DNA from: Corynebacterium accolens
GTDB lineage: Bacteria > Actinomycetota > Actinomycetes > Mycobacteriales > Mycobacteriaceae
Length of the DNA: 22,910 nucleotides
Assembly: GCF_030515985.1 (NCBI RefSeq)
Contig: NZ_CP100376.1
Coordinates: 156,765-179,674, forward strand
Direction of reading: 5' to 3'
The translations under genes were made by a program, and so were the position numbers. Below, in pieces: positions 17,359-22,910 of this stretch. Below the pieces are notes generated by a model. The model ran no database searches. It had not been told where the DNA came from and was given only the letters and a program-made list of their open reading frames with translations. Every line of letters begins with the position of its first letter. Within the stretch, counting starts at the first letter, position 1.

Positions 17359-18522
17359 ATGACAACTATGAGGGCACTCCGCAAGAGCATCATCGCGGTT
17401 ATCGCTGCAGTTGCAGTCACGGTAAGCGGGACCGCTGCCGCACAGGCAGCATTGGGAACCAGCGCACCAAAAGGTATCGATATTGCTGCCCACCAGCACC
17501 CAGGTGGCATGCCTATTGACTGGAATAAGGTGAAATCTGACGGCCAGTCCTTCGCCTTTGTTAAGGCAACTGAGGGTGGAGACTGGATTAACCCGCACTA
17601 CGTCAAGGATATTCAAGCCGCCAATGTGCACGGCCTGAAGACCGGCGCATACCACTATGCGCGCCCAGCTGGCGATGCGAAGACGCAGGCCGCAAACTTT
17701 GCCACGCAGATTGCGTTGGCGCCGAACCAGACGTTGCCGCCGGTGCTTGATATCGAGGTCTCCGAAGGCAAGTCGGCCTCCCAGCTGGAGAGCTGGATCG
17801 AGGAATTTACCTCCGAGCTCAAACGCCTGACCAACCGCACCCCAATGATTTATACCTACAAGTACTTCTGGATGGGCGAGATGAATAACTCCCAGAAGTT
17901 CTCCAATATGCCACTGTGGTTGGCGGCATACCAGGATGAAGCCCCGGATCCAGTGGGTGGGTGGCAGAACCTGTCCTTCTGGCAGCGATCCGGATCGGGC
18001 AAGGTCGCTGGTATTCCTACCGACGTGGACATGAACCTCTTTAATGGCTCGAAGCAGCAGCTAGAGTCTTTTAGCGGCGGCAATTACATCGATATTGGCG
18101 GCGCGCTCGATAGCCTCGTCCTCGACGATGGTGTGGACCTGAGCTCCGATAGCACGCCGCTGATTGGTGCAATCTTCGCCCTTGCGGCTGGTCTCATCGC
18201 AATGCCCCAGTTTGCCGATGCCGCCAAAGACGCCGGGCTCGATGCCCAGGCTGCTGAGGGCCTGGCAGATTTTGTGAAGACCTTGGAAGACGAGGACGCT
18301 CTACCTCTCAAGCAACTTGGCAAGATGGCGGTTGGTGACTTCACCGTGGGCGACTTGGCGATGCTGCTAGAAAACGCTGGCCATGTCAATGGCGTCGACA
18401 AGGGCGAGGTCTCCGGCTCTCAAGTCGAAGAAGCTAAGGATGCGGCGAAGAAGGCGGGTGCTGATGTGCCGGACTTCGATGCTGATCAAGTAGCTGACTT
18501 GCTCAATCGCGTGCTGAAGTAG
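17359..18522 (+). CDS. Secreted GH25 lysozyme-like protein with unrecognised C-terminal region
   Basis: GH25 enzymes cut the glycan chains of peptidoglycan between MurNAc and GlcNAc. With the ATG at 17359 the protein has 387 residues. A signal peptide (basic start, hydrophobic core, AQA cleavage site at about residue 30) is followed by a GH25 domain (about 38-235). Catalytic-site features are GIDIAAHQ with Asp41 and the DIE acid pair at 131-133, with the fold residues GAYHYARP and WLAAYQ. After a glycine/serine link, residues 247-387 form a region I do not recognise. It has a hydrophobic stretch (267-283) and an acidic, alanine-rich, helical end. ATG codons at 17338 and 17368 are alternatives. 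It overlaps the convergent methyltransferase by 20 bases. Confidence 0.88.
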   Translation: MTTMRALRKSIIAVIAAVAVTVSGTAAAQAALGTSAPKGIDIAAHQHPGGMPIDWNKVKSDGQSFAFVKATEGGDWINPHYVKDIQAANVHGLKTGAYHYARPAGDAKTQAANFATQIALAPNQTLPPVLDIEVSEGKSASQLESWIEEFTSELKRLTNRTPMIYTYKYFWMGEMNNSQKFSNMPLWLAAYQDEAPDPVGGWQNLSFWQRSGSGKVAGIPTDVDMNLFNGSKQQLESFSGGNYIDIGGALDSLVLDDGVDLSSDSTPLIGAIFALAAGLIAMPQFADAAKDAGLDAQAAEGLADFVKTLEDEDALPLKQLGKMAVGDFTVGDLAMLLENAGHVNGVDKGEVSGSQVEEAKDAAKKAGADVPDFDADQVADLLNRVLK

Positions 18523-19339
18523 CTCCTGCAAAGAATTTACGGGTCCAGTTTTCATCCTTAAAGTGTGCGGGAACGGCCCCACCTAAGAGTGCCTTTGCCA
18601 GCTGAGCGGCTTGGACCGAGCCCTCAGCTGGCAGTTCTGTATCTGAGGCCAGCAAGATGATATTTCCATACCGGCGCCCTTTGAGCATGGGTGGGTCGGC
18701 GATGACGGCGAGGTGGTCGAAGACCTCAGAGAGCCCGGCTAATTCTTGCTTCGCCAGCTGGAGGTCCGAGTGATCGCCGCAGTTGGCCACGTAGAGGCCG
18801 CCGGCTGAAAGAGATGACTTCACCGCGCGGAAAAACTCCACCGTAGTCAGGCTTTTCGGGGTTTTATCCCCAGCGAATACATCGCGGATAATGATATCGC
18901 GGCTAGCGGGCAGAAAACCTTCGGTCTCTTTTCGGGCATCGCCGGGGCGGATTTTGACGGTGGGGGAACGGGGGACATCGAAAAGCTCGCGGACTAATTC
19001 GCCCAGTTTGGCATCGAGCTCGACTACTGTATGGCGGCTGTCCGGCCACAGGTCGGCGAAGTAGCGCGGGAGTGAGCAGCCGGCCCCACCGAGGTGGGTA
19101 ACACGCAACTTATTAGGCGAGACCGTATTAAGCTGCTCTACCGCAGCTGCGATCCAACGCATGTATTCAAAGTCGAGTTCCTGCGGCTCGCCCAGCACGA
19201 TATGGCTGCTAGGAACGCCATTGACGTTAAGGATATAGGCTCCGTCGCGGAATTCATCCGGCACAACCTCGGCGGTACCGGTGGAGATCTCGTAGGTGCC
19301 GGTAATGCTTGAGCTGTTCGCGGCTCGCTTTCTACCCAT
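18503..19339 (-). CDS. Spermidine-synthase-like methyltransferase-fold protein
   Basis: The 278-residue protein has the class I fold of polyamine synthases. It shows the glycine loop THLGGAGCSLPRYF (LGGAGC at 83-88), the acidic contact VVELD (105-109), PGDAR (132-136) and RDVFAGD (152-158). Such proteins are common in actinobacteria and are usually labelled fused or putative spermidine synthase, but a methyltransferase role is just as possible. No polyamine gene is nearby. I chose the ATG at 19339, giving MGRKRAANS; an in-frame TTG at 19387 would add 16 residues. Neither has a ribosome site; a TAAGCT box about eight bases before the ATG could mean a leaderless message. It runs away from mnmA, sharing a 97-base gap. 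Confidence 0.78.
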   Translation of the reverse strand: MGRKRAANSSSITGTYEISTGTAEVVPDEFRDGAYILNVNGVPSSHIVLGEPQELDFEYMRWIAAAVEQLNTVSPNKLRVTHLGGAGCSLPRYFADLWPDSRHTVVELDAKLGELVRELFDVPRSPTVKIRPGDARKETEGFLPASRDIIIRDVFAGDKTPKSLTTVEFFRAVKSSLSAGGLYVANCGDHSDLQLAKQELAGLSEVFDHLAVIADPPMLKGRRYGNIILLASDTELPAEGSVQAAQLAKALLGGAVPAHFKDENWTRKFFAGATSARD

Positions 19340-19392
19340 GGGGTTCAAGCTTAGGGAATGGAATCGATTTAAGCTGCGTTGGGGCAAGGGAG

Positions 19393-19430
19393 TACACTTT
19401 CGGGCCTGTAGTCGAGGTATTTAAAAGGGG
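19393..19430 (+). promoter_or_regulatory. Possible mnmA promoter and ribosome site
   Basis: TACACT at 19393-19398 matches the corynebacterial -10 pattern, though no good -35 is visible. AAAAGGGG at 19423-19430 lies six bases before the ATG at 19437 and decides that start. Together they make a leader of about 30 bases. Confidence 0.35.
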
Positions 19431-19436
19431 AATGCA

Positions 19437-20522
19437 ATGCGAGTATTGGTAGCAATGTCTGGCGGCGTGGACTCATCTGTCGCCGCCGCCCGCGCGGTGG
19501 AGGCTGGCCACGATGTCGTCGGCGTGCACCTGGCGCTGCACAAGGACGCGCAGCAAACGCGTGAAAAGGCCCGCGGCTGCTGCTCGCTGGAGGATTCCGC
19601 CGATGCCCGCCGCATTTGCGATAAGTTGGGCATTCCGTTTTATGTCTGGGACTTTTCGGAGGAATTCAAGGAAGAGGTCATCACGGACTTCGTGGATTCT
19701 TATGCTCGCGGTGAAACCCCGAATCCCTGCCTGCGCTGCAATGAGAAGATTAAATTCCGCGCATTGCTGCAAAAGGGCATGGCCCTAGGCTTTGATGCCG
19801 TTGCGACCGGACACTACGCCACGCTTGATGATGACGGTTATATGCGCCGCTCAAAGGATGAGAATAAGGACCAGTCTTATGTGCTCGGCGTCATTTCTGC
19901 CGAGGAGCTGGAGCACTGCTTTTTCCCCATCGGTGACACCCCCAAGCCGCAGATCCGCGAAGAGGCTGCGGCGCACGGTTTCTCCACGGCGAAGAAGCCG
20001 GATTCTTACGACATCTGCTTCATTCCAGACGGCAATACCCAGCAGTTCTTGGGATCGCGCATCGGGCTTCGCCCCGGCATGATCGTGGACCAAGAGGGCA
20101 CGGAGCTTAAGGAACATGATGGCGCGTGGAACTACACCATCGGCCAGCGCAAGGGCTTGGACATTAAAGCTCCAGCTGCTGATGGCCGCCCGCGCTACGT
20201 CACCGATATCGATGCTGCATCGGGCACGGTGACCGTCGGCGCGCGCGAGGACCTAGCGGTCACCGCCATCCGTGCCGATCGCCTGAAGTACCTGCACCCT
20301 GGCATGGACGGCGACTTTGAGTGCGAGGTGCAGGTTCGCGCGCACGGTTCTGTCGTGCCGTGCATCGCCCACGTGGACCGCGCCGCGGATTCGATGCGCC
20401 TGGAGCTCGAGGAGCCGCTGTCCGGCGTTGCCCGTGGACAGGCCGCGGTGCTGTACCTGCCTTCCCCCGATGACCTCGGCGATATCGTCATCGGTTCTGG
20501 CACCATCTGCGAGACCGTGTAA
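19437..20522 (+). CDS. mnmA: tRNA-specific 2-thiouridylase MnmA (TrmU)
   Basis: MnmA adds sulfur to uridine 34 of the tRNAs for Lys, Glu and Gln, first adenylating the base with ATP. The 361-residue protein has the PP-loop SGGVDSSVA (8-16), GHY at 125-127, the PNPCLRCN segment with Cys98 and Cys101, and the second catalytic cysteine Cys194 in YDICFIPDG. Length and motifs are normal for the family. An upstream cysteine desulfurase is the likely sulfur source, though three genes now lie between them. The stop is directly followed, without a spare base, by the ATG of the MetE-like gene, so the two are co-translated. Confidence 0.97.
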   Translation: MRVLVAMSGGVDSSVAAARAVEAGHDVVGVHLALHKDAQQTREKARGCCSLEDSADARRICDKLGIPFYVWDFSEEFKEEVITDFVDSYARGETPNPCLRCNEKIKFRALLQKGMALGFDAVATGHYATLDDDGYMRRSKDENKDQSYVLGVISAEELEHCFFPIGDTPKPQIREEAAAHGFSTAKKPDSYDICFIPDGNTQQFLGSRIGLRPGMIVDQEGTELKEHDGAWNYTIGQRKGLDIKAPAADGRPRYVTDIDAASGTVTVGAREDLAVTAIRADRLKYLHPGMDGDFECEVQVRAHGSVVPCIAHVDRAADSMRLELEEPLSGVARGQAAVLYLPSPDDLGDIVIGSGTICETV

Positions 20523-21440
20523 ATGACCGGATTCGCACTCGGCCCCATGCCCGGCACGTCCATGGCGGAGGCAGCGGACATCATCATTGGCGAGACCGAG
20601 CTCCCCGCCATCCCGCAGCTGCCGGAACGCGGGCTGGGCTCCGATTCGGTAGGGCGCACCGCCAGCATGCTCGAGGCCATCACCATTGACCGCGGGCCCC
20701 GTTCCTGGCGCATGACGGCTCGGCCCCAGCTGCTTACCCGACGCGCGTGGGATCGCCTCGAGCGCGACCTCGATGAGGTGCAGCAGGTCTGGGGTGAGAC
20801 CGTCCCTCGCATCAAGGTGCAGGCGCTTGGCCCATGGTCGCTGGCGGCCAGCATCGAGCTTGCCGATGGCCACCGCGTCCTCACCGATCCCGGTGCCTTT
20901 GCAGAGCTTTCCGATGCCCTGCTGCACGGCATCCGCACCCACGCCGCCGACGTCGCACGCCGCTTCCACGGCGAGGTCGTGGTGCAACTGGATGAGCCGC
21001 TGCTTGCCGATGTCATCGCCGGCCGCATTCCAGGAACCACCGACTTTGATTCGATCCCCGCCGTCCCTGATGAGGCGGCACTCGAGACCCTCCTGCGGTT
21101 TGAGGCGGATTATCTCCATGCTCCGCCGCTGTGGTCGGTGGCTGGGGCCGTGAAGACATTCCTCGTTGATGCGCGCTACCGCGACCGTCTATCTACCCCG
21201 GAGCATTTCGATGGGATGGGCGAGCACCTGTCCGAAGGCCGCCGAGTCGGCGTTCCACTTTCCGGCACCAACGCGCAGGACGAGGCGATTTCGCTTGCCC
21301 GCCACCTGGACCGCATTGGCATGCCGCGTGAGCTGCTCGTGGACCACTTTGATGTGTTTCCGGCTCGGGCATCGGCAAGCTCATTGCACTCTGTAACCGA
21401 GACCGCCGCGATCCTCACCCGCGATGCGGGCGACCTTTAA
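20523..21440 (+). CDS. MetE-like (cobalamin-independent methionine synthase fold) protein lacking zinc ligands
   Basis: The 305-residue protein resembles the C-terminal barrel of MetE, with family stretches such as RIKVQALGPWSLAASIEL, VVVQLDEPLLADVIAG and LLVDHFDVFP. True MetE binds zinc through one His, one Glu and two Cys to activate homocysteine. Here the whole chain has no cysteine, so methionine synthesis by that mechanism is very unlikely. It is also less than half the length of full MetE. The gene abuts mnmA and corresponds by position to mycobacterial Rv3015c, a conserved protein of unknown role. It overlaps the convergent membrane-protein gene by four bases. Confidence 0.85.
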   Translation: MTGFALGPMPGTSMAEAADIIIGETELPAIPQLPERGLGSDSVGRTASMLEAITIDRGPRSWRMTARPQLLTRRAWDRLERDLDEVQQVWGETVPRIKVQALGPWSLAASIELADGHRVLTDPGAFAELSDALLHGIRTHAADVARRFHGEVVVQLDEPLLADVIAGRIPGTTDFDSIPAVPDEAALETLLRFEADYLHAPPLWSVAGAVKTFLVDARYRDRLSTPEHFDGMGEHLSEGRRVGVPLSGTNAQDEAISLARHLDRIGMPRELLVDHFDVFPARASASSLHSVTETAAILTRDAGDL

Positions 21441-21727
21441 GCAGCTCGCCCAAGGCTATCTGTCTTCGGAGACTTTTCACTGCGGTCTGTGTATATACAC
21501 CAGGCGACGGCGCCCATGTGTAGGGAGCAAGCGGTTACGAGGACATACCACCAGCCATAATTGACTAGGCTGTACCACGGAGCGGCGTTACCAACGAAGG
21601 CGATCATGGCGATGCTGACAATCGCCGACGTGATAAGCATCCCCGAGGAAGGTGGTTTCTTGAGCGCTTTCCACGTTCCCCAGATTTCGGATGCTGTGAT
21701 GGCGGCAAAGATTAGGGTGGTAATCAT
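21437..21727 (-). CDS. Small membrane protein, unknown function
   Basis: I do not recognise this 96-residue protein. It has a hydrophobic N-terminus (1-16), a helix at about 28-48 and another at about 57-79 (NYGWWYVLVTACSLHMGAVA), with a hydrophilic C-terminal tail rich in Ser, Lys and Asp. AAGGA, partly overlapping the stop codon of the hydrolase gene, lies six bases before the ATG, and the gap between the genes is only nine bases, so it is the third gene of the reverse-strand operon. Its end overlaps the MetE-like gene. It could be a partner or immunity-type protein for the hydrolase, but nothing in the sequence shows it. Confidence 0.75.
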   Translation of the reverse strand: MITTLIFAAITASEIWGTWKALKKPPSSGMLITSAIVSIAMIAFVGNAAPWYSLVNYGWWYVLVTACSLHMGAVAWCIYTDRSEKSPKTDSLGRAA

Positions 21728-21736
21728 TTTAATTCC

Positions 21737-22735
21737 TTAAATCTCATCGAATAGCGCTTGGGCGAGGTCACTAGTCCACGCCGGGGTGTCATTATTGGCG
21801 AAGGCTGCGCGCTTATTTTCGGGATCTATGATGAGCATCGTCGAGTAGCCACCCGTTCCGCCGTCGTGCCAGAAGCTTTGGTTGTCTTCACTTTTTTGCC
21901 AGCCATAGGCCATATCGCCGTTATCCATAATCCACTCGGCGAAAGCTGCCATGTCATGTGCGGTTGATCGTAGTGCGCCCGCTGCGGCATTGCCGCCTCC
22001 CATCTCCCATGGATCGGCCTCCCGGCCGGTGGCAGTAAGGCCCCGTGGGGCATCATCGGGGACAGATCCTGGGGTCATGAGGTAGGACTCCGTCATTCCG
22101 GCGGGTTGGAAGATTCTCTCCTGGAGCAGGTCTTCATAGTCTGAATCGGCTGCCGTTTCCAGGAGGTGGCCAAGCAGTCCATACCCCATATTGGAATAAG
22201 TCTCCGTTCCACGATCTTTAAGATCCGCTTCGGTGGCGGCATCGAGGATATCTTGGGTGGTCTCACCTGCGTAGGGATTAACACCAGTAACGGCCGATAT
22301 TGCATCAGCGAAAAAATTCCCTTGTGCTAGCCGGGGTAATCCTGAGGTGTGGTTGAGCAACTCTTGTACTGTGACCTCGGAAATGGGTGCTTGGCCAACG
22401 TCTAGGACATCGCCCACGGTGGTATCAAGGCCTATTTTTCCTTCTTCTACAAGCTGGTGAGCTATTTCTCCGGTGAACATCTTGGTCACCGAACCGATTT
22501 CTACCTCTGTGTGTTCATCCGCGCCGAGCCCTGCGAAGGTGGCTTTCCCTTCGTGCAGCGTGAAGGCGGTGAGATTATTGAAACCCGGTTCGGTGTGTTT
22601 GCGCAGTGTGGCGGAAAGTTCGGCATTGCCGGTTTCCGTGGTGGCCACAGCGATCCGCCGCGGCCCAATCACGAGCAGGAGGGCTGCTGACATGATGGTG
22701 ACGGTGATGGCTAGCGCCATTTTTCGCTTTCGCAT
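21737..22735 (-). CDS. Serine hydrolase of the class C beta-lactamase/DD-peptidase fold
   Basis: The 332-residue protein has the three signatures of the class C beta-lactamase-like family: SVTK (Ser82 nucleophile, Lys85) in IGSVTKMFTGE, YSN (180-182) in YSNMGYGLLGH, and HDGGTGG (290-296) in place of KTG. LLNHTSGLP (127-134) is also typical. One N-terminal hydrophobic helix (7-23) is a membrane anchor or signal sequence. Members include D-amino-acid peptidases, esterases and true beta-lactamases; the activity here cannot be told. GAGGA lies about eight bases before the ATG, which itself overlaps the stop of the upstream regulator gene (TAATG). The pairing with a regulator suggests induced expression. 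Confidence 0.92.
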   Translation of the reverse strand: MRKRKMALAITVTIMSAALLLVIGPRRIAVATTETGNAELSATLRKHTEPGFNNLTAFTLHEGKATFAGLGADEHTEVEIGSVTKMFTGEIAHQLVEEGKIGLDTTVGDVLDVGQAPISEVTVQELLNHTSGLPRLAQGNFFADAISAVTGVNPYAGETTQDILDAATEADLKDRGTETYSNMGYGLLGHLLETAADSDYEDLLQERIFQPAGMTESYLMTPGSVPDDAPRGLTATGREADPWEMGGGNAAAGALRSTAHDMAAFAEWIMDNGDMAYGWQKSEDNQSFWHDGGTGGYSTMLIIDPENKRAAFANNDTPAWTSDLAQALFDEI

Positions 22736-22910
22736 TAGTGATCCTCGCTTGCGGTAATGATCGTGAGCAGGGGGATGACGCGGGCCGCACGGATTGAGTA
22801 TTGCCCGTGTGTCTTGGTGGTCCAGCCACCGTTAGTAAGCGCACTGAGGTGGTGATAGGCGGTGCCGGTGGAGGTGACGATTTCCTCTTCCACCAGTTCT
22901 GTGGCGGTGG
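22735..22910 (-). CDS. Winged-helix regulator, C-terminal part (cut by window end)
   Basis: Only the last 57 residues are inside the window; the start lies beyond 22910. The fragment reads as the second half of a winged helix-turn-helix: EEEIVTSTGTAYHHLSALTN forms the recognition-helix region, followed by NGGW, a short wing (GQYSIR) and an amphipathic helix (AARVIPLLTII). ArsR-type regulators have this layout, and DNA binding is likely; the ligand is unknown. Its TAA overlaps the ATG of the hydrolase (TAATG), so the two are co-translated. The regulator probably controls its own operon, a common arrangement. Confidence 0.7.
   Translation of the reverse strand, partial: TATELVEEEIVTSTGTAYHHLSALTNGGWTTKTHGQYSIRAARVIPLLTIITASEDH

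Noticed and set aside
20523..21440. Calling this gene metE
   Set aside because: No cysteine for zinc binding and far too short for methionine synthase.

Overview
The window reads as chromosomal DNA of a Corynebacterium (Actinomycetota), most likely one of the host-associated species rather than C. glutamicum itself. The signs are a moderately GC-rich composition, an atp operon with the long actinobacterial delta subunit, NucS in place of MutS/MutL mismatch repair, and a neighbourhood (etfB-etfA-cysteine desulfurase-mnmA-MetE-like) that matches, from memory, the Rv3029c to Rv3015c order of mycobacteria. The species call is inference; no rRNA gene is present.

Positions 1-7380 hold a complete F1Fo ATP synthase operon, atpB-E-F-H-A-G-D-C, in the usual order. 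It is preceded by a structured leader, has a hairpin between atpB and atpE, and closes with a strong intrinsic terminator at 7431-7464.

Positions 7513-11146 follow with a DUF2550 membrane protein, the mismatch endonuclease nucS, a small zinc-finger-like protein overlapping nucS, a thiamine-binding-type protein, a cysteine-free thioredoxin/TPR protein and an orphan ABC ATPase. Next come a NUDIX hydrolase and a THUMP-like methyltransferase (11146-13103), linked by stop/start overlaps. The electron-transfer flavoprotein genes etfB and etfA and a cysteine desulfurase gene follow (13130-15977).

Positions 15974-19339 carry three genes separating the desulfurase from mnmA. They are a reverse-strand 13E12/DUF222-type HNH protein with a possible LexA box at its promoter, a secreted GH25 lysozyme-like protein with an unrecognised C-terminal region, and a reverse-strand spermidine-synthase-like methyltransferase. 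mnmA (tRNA 2-thiouridylase) is followed without a gap by a MetE-like protein that has no cysteine.

The right edge (21437-22910, reverse strand) is a compact three-gene operon: a winged-helix regulator cut by the window end, a class C beta-lactamase-fold serine hydrolase and a small membrane protein. All three convergent gene pairs overlap at their coding ends without a visible terminator.

Most of the window is conserved housekeeping DNA. I found no clearly new system. The best leads are the zinc-finger gene coupled to nucS, the cysteine-less MetE-like gene coupled to mnmA, the possible SOS control of the HNH gene and the accessory regulator-hydrolase-membrane operon.
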